64,000 nt of DNA, from the NCBI GenBank assembly GCA_006386115.1, contig VFIW01000076.1, forward strand, positions 62,001 to 126,000. The letters run 5' to 3'. Source of the DNA: Globisporangium splendens. Lineage: Eukaryota; Oomycota; Peronosporomycetes; Pythiales; Pythiaceae. Made by a program: the position numbers and the translations under genes. Numbering within the stretch: position 1 is the first letter of the stretch; each line of letters opens with the position of its first letter. A model generated the notes under the pieces. The model had not been told where the DNA came from, did no database searches, and saw nothing but the letters and a program-made list of their open reading frames with translations. Shown piece after piece: positions 44,463 to 56,000 of the stretch.

Positions 44463-45605
44463 ATGGTCTGCCTGACCAACCTCCTCACTCTGGCTGCGGC
44501 CGGCGCCCTCGCGCTTCTCAACTCCGCCGACGCTCACCCAGGCCAACACCACGTGGCCACCGCTGCCGAGCGTTCCCACCGCATGCTCGTCGCCGAGAGC
44601 AACCGCCGTTCGCTCGCAGCGTGTGCCAATGCGCCGCACGCGCGCAAGCTCCGGGAACGCGCGCTCGAGCGTCGTACCGCCACGATCGCGCAACTTCGCA
44701 ACGAGCGTGCTACGAGGCGTCTGAGCGCGGACGATGTGCTCGCCAAGAGCCACAAGAGCAACCTCACGGGCGTCTCAGTCAACACGCCCGCCAGCACGCT
44801 CTTTGGCACGGACGTGAAATGCGTCCTCGAGCCGACTGTCACCCAGGGACCGTACTACGTGAACGGCGAGCTCATCCGCACGGATATCCGTGAGAAGCAA
44901 GCCGGCATTGACCTCTACACGGAGCTCCAGATCATCGACGTCAACACGTGCGAGCCTGTGGCGGATCTGTACGTGGACTTCTGGCACTGCAACACGACGG
45001 GCGTATACGCCGGCGTGGTCGCGGGCGGCAACGGCGACAGCTCCGACTTGACCAACATCAACAAGACGTTCAACCGCGGGCTCGCGCCGACCGACCAAGA
45101 AGGTCTCGTGACGTTCCTCACGACGTTCCCGGGCCACTACACTGGACGTGCGACGCACATCCACGTCCTCGGCTCCCACAACGGAACCGTCTTGCCGAAC
45201 AACACGTACTCGGGTGGTCTCGCGTCCCACGTCGGCCAGATCTTCTTTGACCAGGATCTGATCACGCAAGTGGAAGCCACGGCCGCGTATGCCGCGAACT
45301 CGCAGCCGTTGACCACGAACGCGCAAGACTCGATCTTCAAGGGGTCGGCCGCGACAGGGTTCGACCCCGTCGTCGAGTACGCGCTCCTGGGTGACGCTAT
45401 CGAGGAAGGCATCTTCTCGTGGATCTCGATCGGCATTGACGCGAAGATCGCGACTACGGTCGGTGCGGCTGCGACGTGGACGGAGAATGGCGGCGTTGCT
45501 AACGCGAACAACGGTGCTGGTGGTCCACCAGGCGGCAATGGCCGTCCTCCACCGTCGGGAAGCTTCAACGGACAGCCTCCTCCAGTCGGAAGTGGCTCGG
45601 TTTGA
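44463..45605 (+). CDS. secreted intradiol dioxygenase C1 (P type)
   Basis: An intact 380-residue copy from the ATG at 44463; the frame is open further upstream only from a GTG. The 5' half is RKLR/RRTA/GIDLY and the 3' half is DLIT/KGSAATG/GQPPP. It therefore shares its 3' half with A2 but its 5' half with B1, C2 and D2. Segment X lies upstream. Confidence 0.9.
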   Translation: MVCLTNLLTLAAAGALALLNSADAHPGQHHVATAAERSHRMLVAESNRRSLAACANAPHARKLRERALERRTATIAQLRNERATRRLSADDVLAKSHKSNLTGVSVNTPASTLFGTDVKCVLEPTVTQGPYYVNGELIRTDIREKQAGIDLYTELQIIDVNTCEPVADLYVDFWHCNTTGVYAGVVAGGNGDSSDLTNINKTFNRGLAPTDQEGLVTFLTTFPGHYTGRATHIHVLGSHNGTVLPNNTYSGGLASHVGQIFFDQDLITQVEATAAYAANSQPLTTNAQDSIFKGSAATGFDPVVEYALLGDAIEEGIFSWISIGIDAKIATTVGAAATWTENGGVANANNGAGGPPGGNGRPPPSGSFNGQPPPVGSGSV

Positions 45606-46640
45606 GACCCTTCATTCTAATTTCGTTCTCTTTCTTGGCACTTGCGTTTAATGCGACTGAGCAGTAGTAGGTTTGAACCATAGGCTGCTGCGTCCGTGTG
45701 TACGAACAAACTAGCTACTTCAGTCCACTGAACCTTCATTCATTTTCAAATTTCCGTCTGCCATTTAGAGTGTAGTAAACTTGTAACTTGAACATTGCTT
45801 TTCCATAATAGCGTATTTCAGATCTCGGCTCACTTCCACTCATTGATCGCATTTGGGTGAGAAGATTCATTCGTGTCGAGTTACGAGATGTTCTGTCACA
45901 AGTGAACAGTATGATGCACAACATGAAGTACTGGCGGACAATAGTTTAAAATACAGGTTTCATTACTGGAATACGCTTGACTTGACCCTCTGGATGTGGC
46001 CCGAGAAATAGGATTTGATGTGACGAGCACCGATTTCCCAAGTACACTCGTAAGCACATCAATGGAACGGGAGCTGCTGTTCGTTTTATTAACGACAAAG
46101 GGGCAAAGCTAATGAACAAGCGGACCTGTCAAGCCATAGTATTTTCTAATAGCTTTCTTTTCAAAGCAGAATCGAAGAATGAAGGAAAATGAATGGAGTG
46201 GCAAGGCGTAGGATTTCTTTGGTTTAACAATCGACAAACACCAATTTCAGAAGTAGGAGGCCAAAGAACGTGCTCGATTTCGCATCTGTCCAGCTGTTTT
46301 GTCTTACAGCGGATCACTATGTAGCTTGCAAGTAGAATGCCACCCGTACAGTCACTTTATGAAGCAGCGAGGCAAGAATGAATTGCATATGCTGCGTTGT
46401 GAATGACGCGGACTCAAAAGACTTGGTAAAAGCAGCACTTACTCAAGGCTCTATCAAGGTTTACAGTCACTACAGTACCAACTGGCAGACGGAAATTTGA
46501 AAATGAATGAAGGTTCAGTGGACTGAAGTAGCTAGTTTGTTCGTACACACGGACGCAGCAGCCTATGGTTCAAACCTACTACTGCTCAGTCGCATTAAAC
46601 GCAAGTGCCAAGAAAGAGAACGAAATTAGAATGAAGGGTC
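45606..46640. repeat. tail-to-tail spacer C
   Basis: 1,035 bp between the two P-type genes C1 and C2. Its orientation is inverted relative to spacers A and B, as palindrome symmetry requires. No gene was recognised. Confidence 0.6.
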
Positions 46641-47783
46641 TCAAACCGAGCCACTTCCGACTGGAGGAGGCTGTCCGTTGAAGCTTCCCGACGGTGGAGG
46701 ACGGCCATTGCCGCCTGGTGGACCACCAGCACCGTTGTTCGCGTTAGCAACGCCGCCATTCTCCGTCCACGTCGCAGCCGCACCGACCGTAGTCGCGATC
46801 TTCGCGTCAATGCCGATCGAGATCCACGAGAAGATGCCTTCCTCAATAGCGTCACCCAGGAGCGCGTACTCGACGACGGGGTCGAACCCCGTCGCGGCCG
46901 ACTCCTTGAAGATCGAGTCTTGCGCGTTCGTGGTCAACGGCTGCGAGTTCGCGGCATACGCGGCCGTGGCTTCCACTTGTGAGATCAGATCCTGGTCAAA
47001 GAAGATCTGGCCGACGTGGGACGCGAGACCACCCGAGTACGTGTTGTTCGGCAAGACGGTTCCGTTGTGGGAGCCGAGGACGTGGATGTGCGTCGCACGT
47101 CCAGTGTAGTGGCCCGGGAACGTCGTGAGGAACGTCACGAGACCTTCTTGATCGGTCGGCGCGAGTCCGCGGTTGAACGTCTTGTTGATGTTGGTCAAGT
47201 CGGAGCTGTCGCCGTTGCCGCCCGCGACCACGCCGGCGTATACGCCCGTCGTGTTGCAGTGCCAGAAGTCCACGTACAGATCCGCCACAGGCTCGCACGT
47301 GTTGACGTCGATGATCTGGAGCTCCGTGTAGAGGTCAATGCCGGCTTGCTTCTCACGGATATCCGTGCGGATGAGCTCGCCGTTCACGTAGTACGGTCCC
47401 TGGGTGACAGTCGGCTCGAGGACGCATTTCACGTCCGTGCCAAAGAGCGTGCTGGCGGGCGTGTTGACTGAGACGCCCGTGAGGTTGCTCTTGTGGCTCT
47501 TGGCGAGCACATCGTCCGCGCTCAGACGCCTCGTAGCACGCTCGTTGCGAAGTTGCGCGATCGTGGCGGTACGACGCTCGAGCGCGCGTTCCCGGAGCTT
47601 GCGCGCGTGCGGCGCATTGGCACACGCTGCGAGCGAACGGCGGTTGCTCTCGGCGACGAGCATGCGGTGGGAACGCTCGGCAGCGGTGGCCACGTGGTGT
47701 TGGCCTGGGTGAGCGTCGGCGGAGTTGAGAAGCGCGAGGGCGCCGGCCGCAGCCAGAGTGAGGAGGTTGGTCGGACAGACCAT
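46641..47783 (-). CDS. secreted intradiol dioxygenase C2 (P flank, mixed coding)
   Basis: An intact 380-residue copy beginning MVCPTNLL, with an RKLR/RRTA/GIDLY 5' half. The middle carries R-type DLIS and KESAATG, but the last codons (GQPPP) and the 3' flank are P-type. This is a visible within-gene switch, placing a conversion boundary between codons for residues about 297 and 371. All catalytic residues are kept. It is divergent from D1 in cassette 3. Confidence 0.9.
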   Translation of the reverse strand: MVCPTNLLTLAAAGALALLNSADAHPGQHHVATAAERSHRMLVAESNRRSLAACANAPHARKLRERALERRTATIAQLRNERATRRLSADDVLAKSHKSNLTGVSVNTPASTLFGTDVKCVLEPTVTQGPYYVNGELIRTDIREKQAGIDLYTELQIIDVNTCEPVADLYVDFWHCNTTGVYAGVVAGGNGDSSDLTNINKTFNRGLAPTDQEGLVTFLTTFPGHYTGRATHIHVLGSHNGTVLPNNTYSGGLASHVGQIFFDQDLISQVEATAAYAANSQPLTTNAQDSIFKESAATGFDPVVEYALLGDAIEEGIFSWISIGIDAKIATTVGAAATWTENGGVANANNGAGGPPGGNGRPPPSGSFNGQPPPVGSGSV

Positions 47784-49713
47784 AGCGCAGGCAGTAGTGG
47801 TTCTTGGATTGGCTGTTTCCGTCGAGGATGCAAATTCAAAAGTGAGGTTTGATGCATCGCGTGGAATTTGGACGGACGGAAGGAAGAGAGGCGATCGGCC
47901 TCAGGGAGGGCGTTCCCGTTGGACACGGATGCCGTGGCCGTGGAAGTTGCTGTTACTTTTGCTAGGGCACTGAAGTCGTGGCGAACTCAACCGTGAAAGG
48001 GAGCTCAAGAAGACCGCTAGGCAACGACTCCAGGAGATGATGTTAAACATGACTGGACATGTTTCGGGCAACGTGTTGAGGTCGGCTGGCTGGGTGTTGT
48101 CGTTTGCACGACGATATGTTGTGATTGTACTCAGAAACATATGCTTGGAGATACTCGACAATGTTTCATCTACATATCTTACCAGCGAGAAAGTACAGTC
48201 GAATTTGATTGTGAAAGGCACACGAATTAATGCAGGTGCTACTAGTATCGATTATTGTCATTTTTCTTGTAAAGATCGCACTGGTTCAAATGAAGTCGTG
48301 CTGCTGTTCATACATACTTGTTCGGGTCGACCTTTAGAGCGAGCCACCGAGGGAATCTTTCGGGACACAGTTGGAAAGGACAATGAGATTAGTAACCAGC
48401 ACATTTTCAGCTTTTCGTGCGTGCCGCACGGGAGCAACTCCGTCAAGATAGACTTGGAGTTTGGTCCCTGCTCTTCTTTACATTTTTTAAAGTGGCAAAC
48501 ACACCGCAAGACACAAGGACTTTTTTTTTGTCTCATGAACCTGCCTGCGGTCCATTTTTTATGATCCAGTGGACGATTTCTGTAAAGCATTACTTTGGCT
48601 GCCCTCGTGATCGCGTGTGCACAGTGTAGCATTCTGGGGGTCTGACTGGAGACGAGCCACGGTTTCGTGGTGCGGGTCTCCTTATACAGTGCCCGCTCAC
48701 GTAATGATGATGAGGATGACTATCCCACAGTGGTTCCTCGAAAATCATTGAAGGATCACATAGGAACGAGGAACGAAACACTGACCTTGGTGTCCGACTC
48801 ACGATCCTTCGGCCATTGACACAACAATGTCAAGCTGCTTCGGATAAAACCCTGGCCATGCGCAGTCCTAGCCAGATGTGAGAGATAAACCTTTTTTTTC
48901 ACTTCACCCTCCGAGGCATGTCCGCTGCCAGGACACTTCAGCAACGCTTATATGACCATCACCAGGTCGATTTTACATACCCCCAGGTTTACTGAAATCA
49001 AAATGCACCACCACAATCCAAACTCACGGATCTGGTTCGCTAGAGTGGTCGTTGTGCTTGGCAGATCATTGCGACAGCAAGGTGCAATACCAGGTTCACT
49101 TTCTAGTAATACAAGCTGCGCCACAATATCCAGTACCCTCTCAAACTCGATAAAAATCAGCAACAACACAAACATTCCTGATTTTGATTTTGATTTTGGT
49201 GATTCACGCTCCCAAAGCCCAACCCTCTACAGCTATAGTTGATACCTCGATATATTCGTAAACTCTCAAAAAAAGTGTGACCTCCTTTGCCAGGAAAGAT
49301 TAGTACGTGCGGATGACACTGCTGCCGACGAGACTCACGTGGATGGCTCTGTGCATGTGTTTCTGAGTACAATCACAACATATCGTCGTGCAAACGACAA
49401 CACCCAGCCAGCCGACCTCAACACGTTGCCCGAAACATGTCCAGTCATGTTTAACATCATCTCCTGGAGTCGTTGCCTAGCGGTCTTCTTGAGCTCCCTT
49501 TCACGGTTGAGTTCGCCACGACTTCAGTGCCCTAGCAAAAGTAACAGCAACTTCCACGGCCACGGCATCCGTGTCCAACGGGAACGCCCTCCCTGAGGCC
49601 GATCGCCTCTCTTCCTTCCGTCCGTCCAAATTCCACGCGATGCATCAAACCTCACTTTTGAATTTGCATCCTCGACGGAAACAGCCAATCCAAGAACCAC
49701 TACTGCCTGCGCT
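47784..49713. repeat. head-to-head spacer 3 (X then Y)
   Basis: Almost base-for-base the same as head-to-head spacer 1, displaced by about 10.52 kb in direct orientation. X is about 48142-48980 and Y about 48981-49376. Mirror symmetry alone would predict the reverse orientation. There is no gene. Confidence 0.65.
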
Positions 49714-50856
49714 ATGGTCTGTCTGACCAACCTCCTCACTCTGGCTGCGGCCGGCGCCCTCGCGCTTCTCAACTCCGCCGACGCTCACCCAGGCCAACAC
49801 CACGTGGCCACCGCTGCCGAGCGTTCCCACCGCATGCTCGTCGCCGAGAGCAACCGCCGCTCGCTCGCGGCGTGTGCCAATGCGCCGCACGCGCGCAAGC
49901 TCCAGGAACGCGCGCTCGAGCGTCGTGCCGCCACGATCGCGCAACTTCGCAACGAGCGTGCTGCGAGGCGTCTGAGCGCGGACGATGTGCTCGCCAAGAG
50001 CCACAAGAGCAACCTCACGGGCGTCTCGGTCAACACGCCCGCCAGCACGCTCTTTGGCACGGACGTGAAATGCGTCCTCGAGCCGACTGTCACTCAGGGA
50101 CCGTACTACGTGAATGGCGAGCTCATCCGCACGGATATCCGTGAGAAGCAAGCCGGCGTCGACCTCTACACAGAGCTCCAGATCATCGACGTCAACACGT
50201 GCGAGCCTGTGGCGGATCTGTACGTGGACTTCTGGCACTGCAACACGACGGGCGTATACGCCGGCGTGGTCGCGGGCGGCAACGGCGACAGCTCCGACTT
50301 GACCAACATCAACAAGACGTTCAACCGCGGACTCGCGCCGACCGATCAAGAAGGTCTCGTGACGTTCCTCACGACGTTCCCGGGCCACTACACTGGACGT
50401 GCGACGCACATCCACGTCCTCGGCTCCCACAACGGAACCGTCTTGCCGAACAACACGTACTCGGGTGGTCTCGCGTCCCACGTCGGCCAGATCTTCTTTG
50501 ACCAGGATCTGATCTCACAAGTGGAAGCCACGGCCGCGTATGCCGCGAACTCGCAGCCGTTGACCACGAACGCGCAAGACTCGATCTTCAAGGAGTCGGC
50601 CGCGACGGGGTTCGACCCCGTCGTCGAGTACGCGCTCCTGGGTGACGCTATTGAGGAAGGCATCTTCTCGTGGATCTCGATCGGCATTGACGCGAAGATC
50701 GCGACTACGGTCGGTGCGGCTGCGACGTGGACGGAGAATGGCGGCGTTGCTAACGCGAACAACGGTGCTGGTGGTCCGCCAGGCGGCAATGGTCGTCCTC
50801 CACCGTCGGGAAGCTTCAACGGACAGCGTCCTCCAGTCGGAAGTGGCTCGGTTTGA
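49714..50856 (+). CDS. secreted intradiol dioxygenase D1 (R type)
   Basis: An intact 380-residue copy with an RKLQ/RRAA/GVDLY 5' half and a DLIS/KESAATG/GQRPP 3' half. Its protein is the same as A1 would be without the C-terminal frameshift. Segment Y lies upstream. Confidence 0.9.
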   Translation: MVCLTNLLTLAAAGALALLNSADAHPGQHHVATAAERSHRMLVAESNRRSLAACANAPHARKLQERALERRAATIAQLRNERAARRLSADDVLAKSHKSNLTGVSVNTPASTLFGTDVKCVLEPTVTQGPYYVNGELIRTDIREKQAGVDLYTELQIIDVNTCEPVADLYVDFWHCNTTGVYAGVVAGGNGDSSDLTNINKTFNRGLAPTDQEGLVTFLTTFPGHYTGRATHIHVLGSHNGTVLPNNTYSGGLASHVGQIFFDQDLISQVEATAAYAANSQPLTTNAQDSIFKESAATGFDPVVEYALLGDAIEEGIFSWISIGIDAKIATTVGAAATWTENGGVANANNGAGGPPGGNGRPPPSGSFNGQRPPVGSGSV

Positions 50857-51890
50857 AACCCTCCATTCTAATTTCGTTCTCTTTCTTGGCACTTGCGTTT
50901 AATACGACTGAGCAGTAGTAGGTTTGAACTATAGGCTGCTGAGTCCGTTGGTGTGAACAAACTAGCTACTTCAGTCCACTGAATCTTCATTCATTTTCAA
51001 CTTTCCGTCTGTCATTTAGAGTGCAGTAAACTTATAACTTGAACGTTGCTTTTTCATGATAGCGTATTTCAGATCTCGGTTCACTTCCACTCATTGATCG
51101 CATTTGAGTGAGAAGTTCATTCGTGTCGAATTCCGAGATGTTTTGTCACAATTGAACAGTATGATGCACAACATGAAGTACTGGCAGACAATAGTTTGAA
51201 ATACAGGTTTCATTACTGGAATACGCTTGACTTGATCCTCTGGATGTGGCCCGAGAAATAGGATTTGATGTGGCGAGCACCGATTTCCCAAGTACACTCG
51301 TAAGCAGATCAATGGAACGGGAGCTGCTATTTGTCTTATTAACGGCAAAGGGACAAACCTAAAGAATAAACGGACCTATCAAGCCATAGTATTTTCTAAT
51401 AGCTTTCTTTTCAAAGCAGAATCGAAGAATGAAGGAAAATGAATGGAGTGGCAAGGCGTAGGATTTCTTTGGCTTAACAATCGACAAACACCAATTTCAG
51501 AAGTAGGAGGGCAAAGAACATGCTCGATTTCGCATCTGTCCAGCTGTTTTGTCTTACAGCGGATCACTATGTAGTTTGCAAATAGAATGCCACCTGTACA
51601 GCCACTTTATGAAGCAGTGAGGCAAGAACGAATTGCATATGCTGCGTTGTAAATGACACGGACTCAAAAGATTTGGTAAAAGCAGCACTTGCTCAAGGCT
51701 CTATCAAAGTTTACGGTCACTACAGTACCAACTGGCAGACGGAAAGTTGAAAATGAATGAAGATTCAGTGGACTGAAGTAGCTAGTTTGTTCACACCAAC
51801 GGACTCAGCAGCCTATAGTTCAAACCTACTACTGCTCAGTCGTATTAAACGCAAGTGCCAAGAAAGAGAACGAAATTAGAATGGAGGGTT
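50857..51890. repeat. tail-to-tail spacer D
   Basis: 1,034 bp between R-type genes D1 and D2, an inverted copy of spacer B. No gene was recognised. Confidence 0.6.
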
Positions 51891-53033
51891 TCAAACCGAG
51901 CCACTTCCGACTGGAGGACGCTGTCCGTTGAAGCTTCCCGACGGTGGAGGACGACCATTGCCGCCTGGCGGACCACCAGCACCGTTGTTCGCGTTAGCAA
52001 CGCCGCCATTCTCCGTCCACGTCGCAGCCGCACCGACCGTAGTCGCGATCTTCGCGTCAATGCCGATCGAGATCCACGAGAAGATGCCTTCCTCAATAGC
52101 GTCACCCAGGAGCGCGTACTCGACGACGGGGTCGAACCCCGTCGCGGCCGACTCCTTGAAGATCGAGTCTTGCGCGTTCGTGGTCAACGGCTGCGAGTTC
52201 GCGGCATACGCGGCCGTGGCTTCCACTTGTGAGATCAGATCCTGGTCAAAGAAGATCTGGCCGACGTGGGACGCGAGACCACCCGAGTACGTGTTGTTCG
52301 GCAAGACGGTTCCGTTGTGGGAGCCGAGGACGTGGATGTGCGTCGCACGTCCAGTGTAGTGGCCCGGGAACGTCGTGAGGAACGTCACGAGACCTTCTTG
52401 ATCGGTCGGCGCGAGTCCGCGGTTGAACGTCTTGTTGATGTTGGTCAAGTCGGAGCTGTCGCCGTTGCCGCCCGCGACCACGCCGGCGTATACGCCCGTC
52501 GTGTTGCAGTGCCAGAAGTCCACGTACAGATCCGCCACAGGCTCGCACGTGTTGACGTCGATGATCTGGAGCTCCGTGTAGAGGTCAATGCCGGCTTGCT
52601 TCTCACGGATATCCGTGCGGATGAGCTCGCCGTTCACGTAGTACGGTCCCTGGGTGACAGTCGGCTCGAGGACGCATTTCACGTCCGTGCCAAAGAGCGT
52701 GCTGGCGGGCGTGTTGACTGAGACGCCCGTGAGGTTGCTCTTGTGGCTCTTGGCGAGCACATCGTCCGCGCTCAGACGCCTCGTAGCACGCTCGTTGCGA
52801 AGTTGCGCGATCGTGGCGGTACGACGCTCGAGCGCGCGTTCCCGGAGCTTGCGCGCGTGCGGCGCATTGGCACACGCTGCGAGCGAACGGCGGTTGCTCT
52901 CGGCGACGAGCATGCGGTGGGAACGCTCGGCAGCGGTGGCCACGTGGTGTTGGCCTGGGTGAGCGTCGGCGGAGTTGAGAAGCGCGAGGGCGCCGGCCGC
53001 AGCCAGAGTGAGGAGGTTGGTCAGGCAGACCAT
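51891..53033 (-). CDS. secreted intradiol dioxygenase D2 (R type)
   Basis: The last gene of the array, an intact 380-residue copy (start ATG at 53033; the frame is open upstream but without an ATG that would give a better signal peptide). The 5' half is RKLR/RRTA/GIDLY and the 3' half DLIS/KESAATG/GQRPP. It mirrors A1 but lacks the A1 frameshift, and its 5' half is of the other kind. The upstream leader has one more TCCG-type unit than most copies, as does C1. Confidence 0.9.
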   Translation of the reverse strand: MVCLTNLLTLAAAGALALLNSADAHPGQHHVATAAERSHRMLVAESNRRSLAACANAPHARKLRERALERRTATIAQLRNERATRRLSADDVLAKSHKSNLTGVSVNTPASTLFGTDVKCVLEPTVTQGPYYVNGELIRTDIREKQAGIDLYTELQIIDVNTCEPVADLYVDFWHCNTTGVYAGVVAGGNGDSSDLTNINKTFNRGLAPTDQEGLVTFLTTFPGHYTGRATHIHVLGSHNGTVLPNNTYSGGLASHVGQIFFDQDLISQVEATAAYAANSQPLTTNAQDSIFKESAATGFDPVVEYALLGDAIEEGIFSWISIGIDAKIATTVGAAATWTENGGVANANNGAGGPPGGNGRPPPSGSFNGQRPPVGSGSV

Positions 53034-56000
53034 AGCGCAGGTAGTAGTGGTTCTTGGATTGGCTGTTTCCGTCGAGGATGCAAATTCAAAAGTGAGGTTT
53101 GATGTATCGCGCGGAATTTGGACGGACGGACGGAAGGGAGGGAGGCGATCGGCCTCAGGGAGGGCACTCCCGTTGGACACGGGTGCCGTGGCCGTGGAAG
53201 TTGCTGTTACTTTTGCTAGGTCACTGAAGTCGTGACGAATTCGACCGTGAAAGGGAGCTCAAGAAGACCACTAGGCAACGACTCCAGGAGATGATGTTAA
53301 ACATGACTGGACATGTTTCGGGCAACGTGTTGAGGTCGGCTGGCTGGGTGTTGTCGTTTGCACGACGATATGTTGTGGTTGTACTCAGAAACACATGCAC
53401 AGGGCCATCCACGTGAGTCTCGTCGACAGCAGTGTCATCCGCACATACTAATCTTTCCTGGCAAAGGAGGTCAACACTTTTGTTTTTATTTTGAGAGTTT
53501 ACGAACATATCAAAGTATCAACTATAGCTGTTGAGGGTCGGGCTTTGGGAGCGTGAATCACCAAGTTCAAAATCGAAATCAAAATCAGGAATGTTTGTGT
53601 TGTTGCTGATTTTTATCGATTTTGAGAGGGTACTGGATATTGTGGCGCAACTTGTATTTCTAGAAAGCGAACCTGGCATTGCACCTTGCTGTCGCAATGA
53701 TCTGCCAAGCACAACGACCACTCTAGCGAACCAGATCCGTGAGTTTGGATTGTGGTGGTGCATTTCGATTTCAGTAAACCTGGTGGCCACGGCAAGTCTT
53801 GTCGACGATAGGTCAGTAGCACTCGAGACCGCTTTATGAACATGATTCTAGCTAGCATCGCAGTGGCAAACGGCTCAAGACAGAGAGCATGGAGAGCCGC
53901 TCGCTCTGTCCCTCGAGTCTGGTTGTGCGTGCACAGGCGCGGTGGATTGTACCGAAGGCTTCGGTATTACTGCGGCGAATCGCTGCAGGATCCCACGATT
54001 GCAGACACCAAGGTAGACAGGTCGTTCCTGAAAGATCCTTCAACGATTTTTCGAGGTGCCACTGTCGAATAATTGCAAGTTGCCATCATCTTTGTCAAAT
54101 AAGAAGCAATACCAAACGCTCCCCATCTCCGCTCGGACCCCCAGAATGCCACGATGTGCTCGTTCGATCGCGAGAGTAAGTAGCCAAAGCATAACATACT
54201 CGTGGAGAGCCATCCACTGGAGTCAAACTGGGCTAAAGCATGCGGGAGTTTTGAAGTCCCTGTGGCCTGCTTTGTCTTGTGCCGTCAAGTTGCAGCGTTC
54301 GTGCTTGAAAAAATGGGATCCTCCTCCGTGAAGAAGCATAAGGGGGTCCAACTGGATGTGGCGCTTTTTGTTGGCGTCGCGCATGGAATCTCAAATCTCA
54401 ACAAAATGTAGGATTGGAAGTGAGAAGCTCCTTCCCAGCGAGTCGTCTGGGCGAAATGGTCGTTACTTACCTCGGTGTCCATCGCGCCTGTGTCTCGAAG
54501 GGTTTCTTCAGTCACAATGGTGCTGCAGCACTGGGGTCGCATTTCTTTGCCTGTCTTGAAGTGCTCCCACATGCTTGAGGTCCAGCGATGGCTTGATTTT
54601 CACCAGCGTAGCAAAGAGACAGAGACTTCAAAATCGACCTTAGTGCCGGGAGGATCAGCAATTTAGAGATCATCGGAAGTCAAAACCAGAAGAAGCCATT
54701 TTGGTCGTAGTGGTGCTTGGCCATTCCTTGTTGGTGAAAAAGGCGCTCATCGCACGCACATATGGACAGTGGTTTGACACAAGGGTCAACCTTGTCATTA
54801 ATCTTCGAAGGTAACGCCGTGCAAAAAAGGCAATCGCAATCAGGTCTAACCGATCCACGTCAGGTTGTCAAATTGTGCTCTTTGGAGGTACCCGGTACTG
54901 CAAAATCTGGCAAGGAAGAGTAGCCTCGCTGCTCCCGGGCTCACGAATCTGGTTTCAGTGAGAAGCGACTGAAAAAAGATGTGCAGGATTTGAGCTCTCG
55001 TCTCCACTGATCTGGTCGGAGCCCTGTGGAAGATCTTGTTTTCAGCTCGTCATGTCCAGTGTCCACTACTGTACCAGACGTACTTTCCGCCCACTCCGAT
55101 ATGAGAGTTGAAGGGTCTACATGCAAGATCGCCTGCCTCCGTTTCCCGTGCTCCTGGCAGATCTTCGGAGCAATTCTGGGGGTCTTGCGTGCCCAGGTGG
55201 TCTCATCCGCAACGGTATCTTAGTCGTTGTCTGCTGCAGAGCAGAAATACTCGATGCTTGCAAGACTGGACAGCGGGCGTGAGACTCCCCGAGTCTCAAA
55301 TGCAACTTGCCATCATCAGTTTCCCGCTGCTCCTCGGACATCCAACGAGGTGATTCTGTTGCAGTCTTGATACCCATCCGACTGGCCCATCCGTGTCGTG
55401 CGTGGTGCTGTACTGAAAAACACAATCTGATTACCTTCAGCTCTTAACCGATCATGATCAGGATTATTACACAGAGCGTTTTTCGATGTTGTAAACAGAT
55501 TGGACCCACACGAAGAGCTCCAATGGTTTTGACGAACTTGAGTCGACTTCAAGTCTAGAATCCCCATGAAATGGACCCCCAAAATATGTAGAGCCCAAAC
55601 TCGAATGCAACGAATCTTTCCCGACGGTCATTTGCTTCGAGTTACTGTGCCTAACAAATGTGGTCATCCCAAAAGATCGTAGCCTGGGTCGCTCATGCTC
55701 CATTATCAGATGTAACAACTCGGCCGCCAAAGTTTGAAGGTGCACTTGAAACCAACTGCATATCTGGTGAGGCACAGACAGATCTCTTGCCTTGTCGAAC
55801 GACGCTCGGGGCTTGAAAGTTGACTCGAGTCATTGTGCCTGTGTGTGAACATTCCCTGACACCGGTGATAATGAGCTGTACAGTAACAACATGCATGGGT
55901 CGAGTACCAACACGCACTAACGGATGCAACAGTACAGATACTCAATCCACATTTTGTTGTACAGTAATAAGGATACTTGGATGGAAGCACCAGCCACACA

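Noticed and set aside
33943..53033. CRISPR-like or satellite interpretation of the repeated DNA
   Set aside because: The repeats are kilobase-sized gene cassettes in alternating orientation in a eukaryotic sequence, not short direct repeats with unique spacers.
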